Shown: positions 17,158 to 26,073, counted from the stretch's first letter. The stretch: DNA of 64,000 nt from Ancylobacter sp. Lp-2 (GCF_020523795.1 NZ_JAJALI010000002.1:245690-309689); one strand, 5' to 3'. Notes: a model not told the origin generated them from the letters alone. Made by a program: numbers and translations.

Positions 17158-17844
17158 CTATTCGGCGGCTTCGGAATCCAGCTGATTCAAGGCTTCCAGC
17201 ACCATCGCCGCCTTGTGGCGCAGGTGCTCCTTGAGGATGGCGCCGAGCCGGGCGCCGTCGCGGGCCTTCAGCGCGGCCATCATCTCTTCATGGTCCTCGA
17301 CCGCCTCGCGCCAGCGCTCCATCGACTTCTGCGCGGTGAAGCGGACGGCATGGATGCGCACCATCAGCGTCCGGTAGAGCTGGGTGAGCGAGGTGTTGCC
17401 GGCGATGTCGAAGAAGCTCTCGTGGATCTGGCGGTTGAGCCGCAGATAACCGGCCGGGTCGCCGGCGCGGTAGAAGGCCAGCATCTCGTCGTGCAGCGCC
17501 TGCACGACGGCAATGTCGGCATCGGTAGCGCGGGCGCAGGCGGTCTCGCCGGCCAGTGCCTCCATCGCGCCCATGATCGGGAACAGCTCGTCGACCTCGC
17601 CGGGGCTGATGCGAGCGACGCTGGCGCCGCGATTGGGAGCGAGAATCACCAAGCCGTCGCTGGCGAGCACCTTCAGCGCCTCGCGCAGCGGGGTGCGGGA
17701 GACGCCGAAGCGCTGGCACAGCGCCTGCTCGTTGATCTTGTCGCCGGCCTTGAGATCACCGCGCACCATCATGTCGCGCAGCTGGGAGGCCAGTTCGTGA
17801 TGCAGGCTGCGGCGCGGAATGAGGGCGGTTTCGGACGGCACCAT
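17158..17844 (-). CDS. GntR-family (FCD) transcriptional regulator
   Basis: A 228-residue regulator with the winged helix at about residues 10-78 (LCQRFGVSRTPLREALKVLAS) and an FCD domain carrying the metal/ligand residues in NRQIHESFF, VEDHEEMM and LKEHLRHKA. A close paralogue of the regulator at 12950-13693. It lies upstream of tctCBA on the same strand and downstream of the aminotransferase gene. Its binding site may be the AT-rich motif shared by four promoters between 12.9 and 22.4 kb. Confidence 0.9.
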   Translation of the reverse strand: MVPSETALIPRRSLHHELASQLRDMMVRGDLKAGDKINEQALCQRFGVSRTPLREALKVLASDGLVILAPNRGASVARISPGEVDELFPIMGAMEALAGETACARATDADIAVVQALHDEMLAFYRAGDPAGYLRLNRQIHESFFDIAGNTSLTQLYRTLMVRIHAVRFTAQKSMERWREAVEDHEEMMAALKARDGARLGAILKEHLRHKAAMVLEALNQLDSEAAE

Positions 17845-17952
17845 GCGACGATCTACTCTCGATGCCCGTCACGCGAGTGAACGGAGGAGCGACGATTCGC
17901 TCATAAATTGCCCCGGCCGGCAAATTTCGCAAGCTGGCCGGGGCGATGCGGC

Positions 17953-19158
17953 TTACGCGGCCGCTTGCAGCGGCTTCACCGCGCAGTCGGTGAGATAGTC
18001 CATGGCGGCTTGCACGCCGCCCTTCTTGTGCGGCACGCCGGCCACCGACAGACCCATCTCCACCCCGGACAGCGCGCCGAGGATCGTCAGGTCGTTGGTG
18101 TCGCCGAGATGGCCGATGCGGAACACCCGGCCGGCGAGCTTGGTGAGGCCGGTGCCGAGCGACATGTCGAAATGCTCGAGCGTCTTCTCGCGGAAGGCGT
18201 CGGCGTCGTGGCCATCGGGCATCAGCACCGCGGTGAGCGAGGAGGAATAGTACTTCGGGTCGCGGCACAGCACCTCGAGGCCCCAGGCGCGCACGGCGCG
18301 GCGCGTCGCCTCGGCATGGCGGTCATGGCGGGCGAAGACGTTGCCGAGCCCTTCCTCGTGCAGCATGTCGATCGCCTCGGCGAGGCCGTAGAGCAGGTTG
18401 GTGCCGGGCGTGTAGGGGAAGAAGCCCTTGGCGTTGTGCGGCAGCATCTCCTCCCACGACCAGAACAGCTTGGGCATGGTCGAGGCCTTCGCCGCCGCCA
18501 GCGCCTTGTCGGAAATGGCGTTGAACGACAGGCCCGGCGGCAGCATCAGCCCCTTCTGCGAGCCGGAGACGGTGACGTCGACGCCCCACTCGTCGTGGCG
18601 GTAGTCGATCGAGGCCAGCGAGGAGATGGTGTCGACCATCAGGAGCGCCGGATGGCCGGCGGCGTCGATCGCCCGGCGCACCTCGTCGATGCGCGAGATG
18701 CAGCCGGTCGAGGTCTCGTTATGGACGACGCAGACCGCCTTGAATTCGTGGTTCTTGTCCTCGCGCAACCGCGCCTCGATGGCGTCGGCATCGGCGCCGA
18801 TGCGCCAGTCGGAGGCGATGAACTCCGGCTTCAGGCCGAGCTTCAGCGCCATGTTCTTCCACAGCGTGGCGAAATGCCCGGTCTCGAACATCAGCACCTT
18901 GTCGCCGGGCGACAGCACGTTGGCGAGCGCGCCCTCCCACGCCCCGGTGCCGGAGGCGGGATAGATGATCACCGGATTGGCGGTCTTGAAGATCGACTTC
19001 ATGCCTTCCAGCACGCGCTTGCCGAGCTTCTGGAACTCCGGCCCGCGGTGATCGATGGTCGGCATGTCCATGGCCCGCAGGATGCGGTCCGGCACTGGCG
19101 TCGGGCCGGGGATCTGCAGGAAATGGCGACCCGCGACACGGGCGGCATTGCTGGACAT
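17953..19158 (-). CDS. Class V aminotransferase, serine-glyoxylate / alanine-glyoxylate type
   Basis: A 401-residue PLP enzyme. The start HFLQIPGPTPVPDRILRAM (residues 12-30) is the hallmark of the serine/alanine-glyoxylate aminotransferase branch. ASGTGAWEGAL (about 68-78) contacts the PLP phosphate, DTISSLASIDYR holds the Asp stacking on PLP, and Lys202 in SGSQKGLMLPPG forms the Schiff base. ATG at 19158 is chosen because HFLQIPGPTPVP follows closely. It would convert glyoxylate to glycine with serine (or another donor), giving hydroxypyruvate. It is divergent from a FAD/Fe-S 2-hydroxyacid-type oxidoreductase that could make glyoxylate from glycolate; that link is inferred from position. 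Confidence 0.9.
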   Translation of the reverse strand: MSSNAARVAGRHFLQIPGPTPVPDRILRAMDMPTIDHRGPEFQKLGKRVLEGMKSIFKTANPVIIYPASGTGAWEGALANVLSPGDKVLMFETGHFATLWKNMALKLGLKPEFIASDWRIGADADAIEARLREDKNHEFKAVCVVHNETSTGCISRIDEVRRAIDAAGHPALLMVDTISSLASIDYRHDEWGVDVTVSGSQKGLMLPPGLSFNAISDKALAAAKASTMPKLFWSWEEMLPHNAKGFFPYTPGTNLLYGLAEAIDMLHEEGLGNVFARHDRHAEATRRAVRAWGLEVLCRDPKYYSSSLTAVLMPDGHDADAFREKTLEHFDMSLGTGLTKLAGRVFRIGHLGDTNDLTILGALSGVEMGLSVAGVPHKKGGVQAAMDYLTDCAVKPLQAAA

Positions 19159-19259
19159 CGGCGTGTTCTCCCTTGGCCGCGCGGCGGTCCCCGCGCCTTC
19201 GGCCATCCTTTCCATCCGGTGGGAACCGAGCTTCCCGATCCGTGACCTCTTGCGTAAAT

Positions 19260-19276
19260 GAATTATGAATGCAGAA
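19260..19276. promoter_or_regulatory. AT-rich motif in the divergent aminotransferase / oxidoreductase promoter
   Basis: GAATTATGAATGCAGAA lies in the 180-bp divergent gap. TTATGAAT matches the left half of the perfect palindrome at 22369-22382, and GAATTATGAATGC matches 11 of 13 bases of 12891-12903. Candidate operator serving both directions. Confidence 0.5.
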
Positions 19277-19338
19277 TGCAGTCAAGCCCGCCGATGTCGT
19301 TCGCGACATGAAGAGCGCGGTAGCAGGGAGCAATCACC

Positions 19339-22311
19339 ATGGCGGCACGGCTGGCGCCGGGACTGGAACGGCGCCTGAAGGCGGAAATGTCGGGGGATGT
19401 GTGGTTCGACCGCTTCAATCGCGGCCGCTACGCCACGGACGCCTCGTTCTACCAGATCATGCCGCTGGGCGTGGTGGTGCCGCGCAGCGTCGAGGAGGCC
19501 GAGCGCGCCATCGCGCTGGCCCGCGCCGAGGGCATTCCGGTCACCGCGCGCGGTGGCGGCACCTCGCAATGCGGCCAGACCATCAACGAATCGCTGATCG
19601 TCGACGGCTCGAAGCACCTCAACCGCATCCTCGACCTCGACGTGGCCGGGCGGCGCTGCGTCGTCGAGCCGGGCATCGTGCTCGACGACCTCAACCGCGC
19701 GCTGAAGCCGCACGGCCTGTGGTTCCCGGTCGATGTGTCGACCGCCTCGCGGGCCACCATCGGCGGCATGGCCGGCAACAATAGCTGCGGCGGCCGCTCG
19801 CTGCGCTACGGCACCATGCGCGACAACGTGCTGTCCATCGACGCGGTGCTGGCGGACGGCACGCCGGGGCATTTCGGGCCGGTGGACCACAACCTTGCCG
19901 GCCTGCCCCCCGATTCGTCGCTGGCGCCGCTGGCGCGCGACCTGTTCGACATCGGCCGCCGCGAGGGGGGCGAGGTGGCGGCGCGGTTCCCGCAGGTGCA
20001 GCGCCGGGTCGGCGGCTACAATCTCGACGCGCTGGTGCCGGACCAGCGCGGCACCAATCTCGCCCATATCCTCGTCGGCTCGGAGGGCACGCTCGCCTAT
20101 TCGACGCGGGTCGAGCTGAAGCTATGGCCGCTGATCGGCAAGAAGGTCATCGGCGCCTGCCATTTCGGCAGCTTCTACGCGGCGATGGACGCGGCGCAGC
20201 ATCTGGTGAAGATGAAACCCATCGCGGTGGAACTGGTCGACGCCACCCTGCTGGCGCTGGCCAGCGAAATCCCGATGTTTCAGGCGACGCTGAAGCAGTT
20301 CGTGCAGGGCAGCCCGGAAGCGATCCTGCTGGTCGAGTTCGCCGAGGACGAGGCGGAGAATGAGCGGCGGCTGAAGCTGCTCGCCGACACCATGGGCGAT
20401 CTCGGCTTCGGCTGGGATCGCGACGGCGCCCGCTGGGGCGGCGTCGTGCCGGTGCGCGAGGCCGGGCTGCAGGCCGCCATCGCCGATGTGCGCACCTCCG
20501 GCCTCAACATCATGATGTCGATGAAGCAGGCGGGAAAGCCGGTCTCCTTCGTCGAGGACTGCGCGGTGCCGCTGGAACATCTCGCCGACTACACCGCTCG
20601 GCTGACCGAAGTGTTCGAGCGCAACGGCACGCGCGGCACCTGGTACGCCCACGCCTCCGAGGGCTGCCTGCATGTCCGCCCGGTGCTGAACCTGCGGCAG
20701 GAGAAGGACGTCAAGGCGATGCGCGCCATCGCCGAGGAGGCCTTCGCCATGGTGCGCGAATACAAGGGCTCGCATTCCGGCGAGCACGGCGACGGCATCG
20801 TCCGTTCGGAGTTCCACGAGGCGATGTTCGGCTCGCGGCTCACCCGCGCCTTCGAGGAGGTGAAGGACCGCTTCGACCCGGCGGGGTTCTACAATCCCGG
20901 CAAGATCGTCCGGGCGCCGAAATTCGACGACCGCTCGCTGTTCCGTTACGCGCCCGACTACAAGGTGGAGCCGATCCGCGCTGCGCTCGACTGGACCGGC
21001 TATTCCGGCGAGGGCGGCGGCCTGCAGGGCGCCATCGAGATGTGCAACAACAACGGCGCCTGCCGCAAGGCGGCGGGCGGCGTGATGTGCCCGAGCTACC
21101 GCGTCACCCGCGACGAGCGCGACGTCACGCGCGGGCGCGCCAACACGCTGCGCCTCGCCATTTCCGGCAGGCTCGGCCCCGACGCGCTGGCCTCCGACGA
21201 GATGATGGAGACGCTGAAGCTGTGCGTCTCCTGCAAGGGCTGCCGGCGCGAATGCCCGACCGGCGTCGACATGGCCAAGATGAAGATCGAGGCGCTGGCG
21301 GCACGGGCGAAGTCCAAGGGCATCAACCTCCATCAGCGCCTCGTCGCCTATCTACCGCGCTATGCCGGCCTCGCCTCCCGGGTGCCGTGGCTGATGAACC
21401 TGCGCGACCGCCTGCCCGGCGCGGCGCGGCTTTCCGAAAAGCTGGCGCAGTTCAGCGCCCGGCGCAGCCTGCCGCGCTGGCGCTCCGACGGCTTCCGCGA
21501 GGGCGCGCTCGCCGTCGGCCCGGCTGATGGACGCGAGGTGGTGCTGTTCGCCGACACCTTCAATCGATGGTTCGAGAGCGAGAACCTCGACGCCGCGCTC
21601 GCCGTGCTCACCGCCGCCGGCTATCGCGTGCATCTGCCCCTCCCGGTCGATGGCCGGTCGCAGCCGCTGTGCTGCGGGCGCACCTTCCTGTCTGCCGGCC
21701 TCGTCGAGGAGGCGAGGGCGGAGGCGCGGCGGGTGATCGACACCTACGCACCCTTCGTCGCGCGCGGCGTCCCCGTCATCGGGCTGGAGCCGAGCTGCCT
21801 GCTCGCCTTCCGCGACGAATTGCCCTCCCTGCTGCCGGGCGAGGCGACGCAGCGGCTCGCCGCCCATGCGCTGCTGATCGAGGAGTTCATCGCCCGCGAG
21901 ATCGATGCCGGCCGCTTCCAGCTGCCTCTGGCGCCGGTGGCGGACACCGCGCTGCTGCACGGCCACTGCCACCAGAAATCCTTCGGCGCCATGGGGGCGG
22001 TGGAGAAGGCGCTACGGCTGGTACCCGGCCTTGCCGTGGAGGTGGTGGAGTCCAGCTGCTGCGGCATGGCCGGGGCCTTTGGCTACCACGCCGAGACCAT
22101 CGACACCTCGCTCGCCATGGCCGAGCTATCGCTGCTGCCGGCGGTGCGCAAGGCCGGGCCGGGCACGCTGATCGTCGCCGACGGCACCTCCTGTCGCCAC
22201 CAGATCCATGACGGCGCCGCCCGCGAGGCGGTCCACGTCGTCCAGGTGCTGGCGGCCAGCGTGGCGGCGGCGCGGGCGGGCGAGGGGCGCCGGCTGGAGG
22301 CCGCCGAATAG
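19339..22311 (+). CDS. FAD-binding and Fe-S-binding oxidoreductase (fused GlcD/GlcF-type, YdiJ-like)
   Basis: A 990-residue fusion. The N-terminal FAD-linked oxidase half (PCMH-type FAD domain, about residues 35-260) has RGGGTSQCGQTI near 70 and TIGGMAGNNSCGGRSLRYG near 140. An FAD-oxidase C-terminal domain extends to about 540. The Fe-S half has two cluster motifs, CNNNGACRKAAGGVMCP (from Cys569) and CVSCKGCRRECP (from Cys629), then two CCG domains (LCCGRTF at Cys778, SSCCGMAG at Cys907/908). Such proteins oxidise D-2-hydroxyacids (lactate, glycolate, 2-hydroxyglutarate) and pass electrons to the respiratory chain. Placement opposite a glyoxylate aminotransferase and before a Tct importer suggests use on an imported hydroxyacid. 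ATG at 19339 follows a GGGAGCAATCACC leader. Confidence 0.92.
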   Translation: MAARLAPGLERRLKAEMSGDVWFDRFNRGRYATDASFYQIMPLGVVVPRSVEEAERAIALARAEGIPVTARGGGTSQCGQTINESLIVDGSKHLNRILDLDVAGRRCVVEPGIVLDDLNRALKPHGLWFPVDVSTASRATIGGMAGNNSCGGRSLRYGTMRDNVLSIDAVLADGTPGHFGPVDHNLAGLPPDSSLAPLARDLFDIGRREGGEVAARFPQVQRRVGGYNLDALVPDQRGTNLAHILVGSEGTLAYSTRVELKLWPLIGKKVIGACHFGSFYAAMDAAQHLVKMKPIAVELVDATLLALASEIPMFQATLKQFVQGSPEAILLVEFAEDEAENERRLKLLADTMGDLGFGWDRDGARWGGVVPVREAGLQAAIADVRTSGLNIMMSMKQAGKPVSFVEDCAVPLEHLADYTARLTEVFERNGTRGTWYAHASEGCLHVRPVLNLRQEKDVKAMRAIAEEAFAMVREYKGSHSGEHGDGIVRSEFHEAMFGSRLTRAFEEVKDRFDPAGFYNPGKIVRAPKFDDRSLFRYAPDYKVEPIRAALDWTGYSGEGGGLQGAIEMCNNNGACRKAAGGVMCPSYRVTRDERDVTRGRANTLRLAISGRLGPDALASDEMMETLKLCVSCKGCRRECPTGVDMAKMKIEALAARAKSKGINLHQRLVAYLPRYAGLASRVPWLMNLRDRLPGAARLSEKLAQFSARRSLPRWRSDGFREGALAVGPADGREVVLFADTFNRWFESENLDAALAVLTAAGYRVHLPLPVDGRSQPLCCGRTFLSAGLVEEARAEARRVIDTYAPFVARGVPVIGLEPSCLLAFRDELPSLLPGEATQRLAAHALLIEEFIAREIDAGRFQLPLAPVADTALLHGHCHQKSFGAMGAVEKALRLVPGLAVEVVESSCCGMAGAFGYHAETIDTSLAMAELSLLPAVRKAGPGTLIVADGTSCRHQIHDGAAREAVHVVQVLAASVAAARAGEGRRLEAAE

Positions 22312-22364
22312 GCGGGCGAGGCGCGACCCCGCTCAAAACGTGCTTGCGTCACTTACTTCCTATT

Positions 22365-22382
22365 TGCATTATGAATTCATAA
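22365..22382. promoter_or_regulatory. 14-bp palindrome upstream of tctC copy 2
   Basis: TTATGAATTCATAA (22369-22382) is a perfect inverted repeat, preceded by GCA so that GCATTATGAATTC resembles the motifs at 12891 and 19260. It lies 72 bp upstream of the tctC ATG, in the position of a repressor or activator site for the second Tct operon. Confidence 0.55.
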
Positions 22383-22454
22383 CTCAAAAAATCCGAGGAA
22401 ACGCCTGGGCCGACCCGAAGCAACCGGGCGCCCGAACAAGAGAGGAAACATCGC

Positions 22455-23477
22455 ATGCTGAAGAGCTTCGTCGCCAAACGAACCGCCCTTATGGCCGCCT
22501 GCGTGACCGCCTGCCTTGGGGCCACCGCCCTGTCCCCGGCGATGGCGGCGTGGCAGCCGACCAAGCCGGTGGAGATCATCGTGCCGGCCGGCGCCGGCGG
22601 CGCCTCCGACCAGATGGCGCGCATGATGCAGGCCGCCATCCAGAACAACAAACTCTCGCCCACGCCCATTGTCGTGACGCTGAAGGGCGGCGCCAATGGC
22701 GGCGAGGGGCTGATGGACATGCTGGGCAGCGCCGGTGACCCCTACAAGATGGTCATCTCCAACTCGGCCATCTACACACTGCCGCTCGCCAACAAGTTGC
22801 CCTTCGACTGGCGCAAACTCACCCCGGTGAGCATCCTCGCCTTCGACAATTTCGTGCTTTGGGTGAATGCCGAGGCCCCCTACAAGACCACGCAGGACTT
22901 CGTCGAGGCGGTGAAGAAGGAGCCGGCCGGCGCCTTCAAGCTCGGCGGCACCGGCTCCAAGCGTGAGGACCACATCCTCGCCGCCACCGTCGAGCGCATC
23001 GCCGGGGTGAAGTTCAGCTACATCCCCTACAAGTCCGGCGGCGAGGCGGCGACCCAGCTGGTCGGCGACCACATCAAGGTCAACGTCAACAACCCCTCGG
23101 AGAACGTCGCCGTGTGGCGCGCCGGGCAGGTGCGGGCGCTGTGCGTGTTCGACACCGAGCCGATGAACTACCCGGCCAAGGTGACCGCCGACCAGTCCTG
23201 GAAGGACATCCCCACCTGCAAGTCGCAGGGCATCGACTTCCAGTGGATCATGCTGCGTGGCGTGTTCCTGCCCTCCGGCGTGACGCCGGACCAGGTGGCC
23301 TTCTACCAGGACCTGCTCGGCAAGCTCGTCGAGACGCCGGAGTTCAAGGACTACCTCGAGAAGCAGGCGCTGAAGCCTTCCGACCTCAAGGGGCCGGAGA
23401 TGGTGAAGTTCCTCGAGAAGGACGAGGCGCTCTATCGCGACCTGATGACCCAGGCGGGCTTCGTCGCCACCAACTGA
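22455..23477 (+). CDS. tctC: Tricarboxylate-transport substrate-binding protein TctC/Bug family (copy 2)
   Basis: A 340-residue periplasmic protein with a Sec signal peptide (basic start MLKSFVAKR, hydrophobic core to about Ala31), then WQPTKPVEIIVPAGAGGASD, the Bug glycine loop. It shares LPLANKLPF, IPYKSGGEAATQL, NVNNPSEN and DIPTCKSQG with copy 1. It leads the rightward tctC-tctB-tctA cassette 143 bp after the large oxidoreductase gene, with a palindromic motif in its promoter, and is followed by a hairpin. Ligand is probably a small carboxylate; not identifiable from sequence alone. Confidence 0.93.
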   Translation: MLKSFVAKRTALMAACVTACLGATALSPAMAAWQPTKPVEIIVPAGAGGASDQMARMMQAAIQNNKLSPTPIVVTLKGGANGGEGLMDMLGSAGDPYKMVISNSAIYTLPLANKLPFDWRKLTPVSILAFDNFVLWVNAEAPYKTTQDFVEAVKKEPAGAFKLGGTGSKREDHILAATVERIAGVKFSYIPYKSGGEAATQLVGDHIKVNVNNPSENVAVWRAGQVRALCVFDTEPMNYPAKVTADQSWKDIPTCKSQGIDFQWIMLRGVFLPSGVTPDQVAFYQDLLGKLVETPEFKDYLEKQALKPSDLKGPEMVKFLEKDEALYRDLMTQAGFVATN

Positions 23478-23489
23478 CGCGATCTGCCG

Positions 23490-23517
23490 CGTGCCGGTGC
23501 GGCCACGCGCCGGCACG
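23490..23517 (+). promoter_or_regulatory. Hairpin between tctC and tctB (copy 2)
   Basis: CGTGCCGG (23490-23497) and CCGGCACG (23510-23517), perfect 8-bp arms with a 12-nt GC-rich loop, lie 10 nt after the tctC stop. No T-run. The position parallels that in copy 1 although the sequence is different. Confidence 0.45.
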
Positions 23518-23547
23518 TCCGCTCACGCCTTCTTCTGGAGAATTCCG

Positions 23548-24060
23548 ATGTCGGACGGACCGCACGCGGATGTCGATCCCGCCCTGGTGTCGACGCGCAG
23601 CGTCGAGCTGGCGGTGATGGCGCTGCTCTTCTGCCTGTCGATCTTCCTCGGCTGGGACAATTGGCGCATCGGCGCCGGCTGGGCGCCGGACGGGCCGCAG
23701 GCCGGCTATTTCCCGTTCTATCTCTCGGTGCTGCTCGGCGGCTCCAGCCTGTGGGGCATCGTCGCCGCTCTGCGTAGCGAGGAATTGCGCGAAGAGATCT
23801 TCGTCGGCCGCTCCGCCTTCGGCCGGGTGCTTAGGGTGTTCCTGCCCACCATCGGCTTCGTGTTCCTGGTGCAGCTGATCGGGCTCTATGTCGCCAGCTT
23901 CATCTTCGTCGCCGCCTTCATGGTGTTCGTCGGCAAGTTGAAGCTCTGGAAGTCGCTGCTCACGGGTTTCATCTTCTCGGCGCTGATGTTCTACGTCTTC
24001 GATGTCCAGTTCAACGTGCTCATGCCCAAAGGTCCGCTCGAAGCGGCCTTCGGTTTCTGA
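23548..24060 (+). CDS. tctB: Tripartite tricarboxylate transporter small permease TctB (copy 2)
   Basis: A 170-residue membrane protein with four helices (about 18-35, 52-72, 95-125 as two helices, 130-150). The conserved loop APDGPQAGYFPFYLSVLLGG (about residues 44-63) is the TctB block. The ATG at 23548 is preceded by CTGGAG; the upstream in-frame Met at 23491 lies within the intergenic hairpin and is rejected. It is 12 nt from tctA. Confidence 0.92.
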   Translation: MSDGPHADVDPALVSTRSVELAVMALLFCLSIFLGWDNWRIGAGWAPDGPQAGYFPFYLSVLLGGSSLWGIVAALRSEELREEIFVGRSAFGRVLRVFLPTIGFVFLVQLIGLYVASFIFVAAFMVFVGKLKLWKSLLTGFIFSALMFYVFDVQFNVLMPKGPLEAAFGF

Positions 24061-24072
24061 CGGGAGGATGTG

Positions 24073-25605
24073 ATGGAAGCTCTTGAATCCCTCCTCCACG
24101 GCTTCGGCGTCCTGCTGACCTTCCACAACATGCTGCTGATGCTGGTCGGCATCTGCCTCGGCATCCTGGTCGGCGTGCTGCCCGGCCTCGGCGGCCCGAA
24201 CGGCGTCGCCATCCTGCTGCCGCTCACCTTCACCATGGACCCGACCTCGGCCATCGTGCTCTTGTCCTGCATCTATTGGGGGGCGCTGTTCGGCGGGGCG
24301 ATCACCTCGATCCTGTTCAACATCCCGGGCGAGGCGTGGTCGGTCGCCACCACCTTCGACGGCTACCCGATGGCGCAGAAGGGGCAGGCGGCCGAGGCGC
24401 TGACCGCCGCCTTCACCGCCTCCTTCTTCGGCTCCATCGCCGCGGTGATGCTGATCACCTTCCTCGCGCCGTGGATCGCCACCTTCGCGCTGCGCTTCGG
24501 GCCGCCGGAATTCTTCGCGGTCTATTTGCTGACCTTCTGCACCTTTGTCGGCCTCGGCAAGGAATCCCGCCACAAGATCGTCATCTCGCTGGCGCTCGGC
24601 TTCCTCCTGGCGGCGGTCGGCATGGACACGGTGTCGGGCGAGCTGCGCATGACCTTCGGCTCGGTCGAACTGCTGCGCGGCTTCGACTTCCTCGTCGCGG
24701 TGATCGGCCTGTTCGGCATCTCCGAGATCCTGCTCGCCATGGAGGAGCACCTCGCCTTCAAGGGGCAGGAGGCGAAGATCCGCCTCTCGGTCGTGTGGCG
24801 CACCTGGCTGACGCTGCCGCGCTACTGGCTCACCTTGCTGCGCTCCTCCGCCATCGGCTGCTGGCTGGGCGTGACGCCGGGCGGCGCCATCGCCGCCTCC
24901 TTCATGGGCTACAACCTCGCCAAGCGCTTCTCCCGCGACGGCGCCAATTTCGGCAAGGGCAAGATCGAGGGCGTGCTGGCGCCGGAGACCGCCGCCCATG
25001 CCGCCGGCACCGCGGCGCTGCTGCCGATGCTGGCGCTGGGCATTCCCGGCTCCGGCACCGCGGCGGTGCTGCTCGGCGGCCTGATGGTGTGGGGCCTCCA
25101 GCCCGGCCCGCTGCTGTTCGTCGAGCAGAAGGACTTCGTCTGGGGGCTGATCGCCTCGATGTATCTCGGCAACATCGCCGGGCTGATCATCGTGCTCGCC
25201 ACCGTGCCGTTGTTCGCCTCGGTGCTGCGCGTGCCGTTCGCCACCATCGCGCCAATGATCATCGTGTCCTGCGCCATCGGTGCCTTCGCGGTGCAGAACG
25301 CCATGTTCGACATCTGGCTGATGCTGGGCTTCGGCGTGGTCGGCTACCTGTTCAAGAAGACCGGCATCCCGCTCGCGCCGATGACGCTGGCCCTCGTGCT
25401 CGGCGATAAGGCGGAGGACGCCTTCCGCCAGTCGATGATCGGCCTCGATGGCGGGCTCGGCATCTTCTGGTCGAACAAGCTGGTGGGCACCATCACCACC
25501 CTGGCGCTGATGATGCTGTTCTGGCCGCTGATCGGCAAGGCGATCGACATGGTGCGCGGCTCCGGGCGCGGCGTGCCTGCCGGCAGCGAGAGCTCGCGCG
25601 CCTGA
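24073..25605 (+). CDS. tctA: Tripartite tricarboxylate transporter large permease TctA (copy 2)
   Basis: A 510-residue polytopic membrane protein. Motifs: GVLPGLGGPNGVAILLPLTF near residue 35, YWGALFGGAITSILFNIPGEA near 70, TPGGAIAASFMGYN and LALGIPGSGTAAVLLGGLMV in the second half. Same length and strong similarity to copy 1. The ATG at 24073 follows GGGAGG with a 5-nt spacer; a GTG one codon upstream is less well placed. It ends the operon, followed by a bidirectional terminator. Confidence 0.95.
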   Translation: MEALESLLHGFGVLLTFHNMLLMLVGICLGILVGVLPGLGGPNGVAILLPLTFTMDPTSAIVLLSCIYWGALFGGAITSILFNIPGEAWSVATTFDGYPMAQKGQAAEALTAAFTASFFGSIAAVMLITFLAPWIATFALRFGPPEFFAVYLLTFCTFVGLGKESRHKIVISLALGFLLAAVGMDTVSGELRMTFGSVELLRGFDFLVAVIGLFGISEILLAMEEHLAFKGQEAKIRLSVVWRTWLTLPRYWLTLLRSSAIGCWLGVTPGGAIAASFMGYNLAKRFSRDGANFGKGKIEGVLAPETAAHAAGTAALLPMLALGIPGSGTAAVLLGGLMVWGLQPGPLLFVEQKDFVWGLIASMYLGNIAGLIIVLATVPLFASVLRVPFATIAPMIIVSCAIGAFAVQNAMFDIWLMLGFGVVGYLFKKTGIPLAPMTLALVLGDKAEDAFRQSMIGLDGGLGIFWSNKLVGTITTLALMMLFWPLIGKAIDMVRGSGRGVPAGSESSRA

Positions 25606-25641
25606 GCCCCGGCCGGCCTTCCAGCGGACGGCAAACAAAAG

Positions 25642-25699
25642 CCGCCGCCGCGCTCAAGCCTTCCGGGTAGGAGGGGGAGCGCGGCGGCGGTTTCGTTTT
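25642..25699. terminator. Bidirectional intrinsic terminator
   Basis: Arms CCGCCGCCGCGCTC (25642-25655) and GAGCGCGGCGGCGG (25677-25690) pair perfectly over 14 bp, flanked by an A-rich run (AAACAAAA) on the left and TTTCGTTTT on the right. It therefore serves the rightward tctA and the leftward Cys-rich gene, which converge here. Confidence 0.85.
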
Positions 25700-25732
25700 G
25701 CGGCGTCGTCAGCGACGAGAGGCGAGCGGCGC

Positions 25733-25951
25733 TCAGCCCTTCATCTTCTGCAGCGCCTGGGCGCAGCCGACCGACATTTCCTTGCTGTGCGCCTTGAGGC
25801 ACTTCATCAGCCGGCCGCCGCCGGGCTGGATGCCCTGGCAGAGGCGGTCGATGTCGGCCTTGCAGTATTTCGCGAGGTCGCTCTCCTGCGCCTGGACGGC
25901 GCCGATGGAGGCGGTGAGGGCGAGGGCGGCAAGCAGGATGCGCATGGACAT
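25733..25951 (-). CDS. Small secreted cysteine-rich-repeat protein
   Basis: A 72-residue protein with a clear Sec signal peptide (MRILLAALALTASIGAVQA, cleavage before QESD) and a short mature part with four cysteines (YCKADIDRLC, then KCLKAH and GCAQAL), matching the cysteine-rich (GLG1-type) repeat seen in small exported proteins of Hyphomicrobiales. The four Cys could make two disulfides in the periplasm. Start: GGGAGGAG precedes ATG 25951 (MSMRILL); the ATG at 25945 is also possible. No function is established. It is a monocistronic unit ending in the shared terminator. Confidence 0.8.
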   Translation of the reverse strand: MSMRILLAALALTASIGAVQAQESDLAKYCKADIDRLCQGIQPGGGRLMKCLKAHSKEMSVGCAQALQKMKG

Positions 25952-26073
25952 GTCTCCTCCCGAGAGTGGTCCGTGCGGTCTAGCCAAGTCCGGCCGGGGC
26001 GGCGATGGCGATTCTTGAACGCATCTCCCGGGCGCATCTCGTGGGCGCATCGCGAAAGCCCCGCGCGAGCCGT

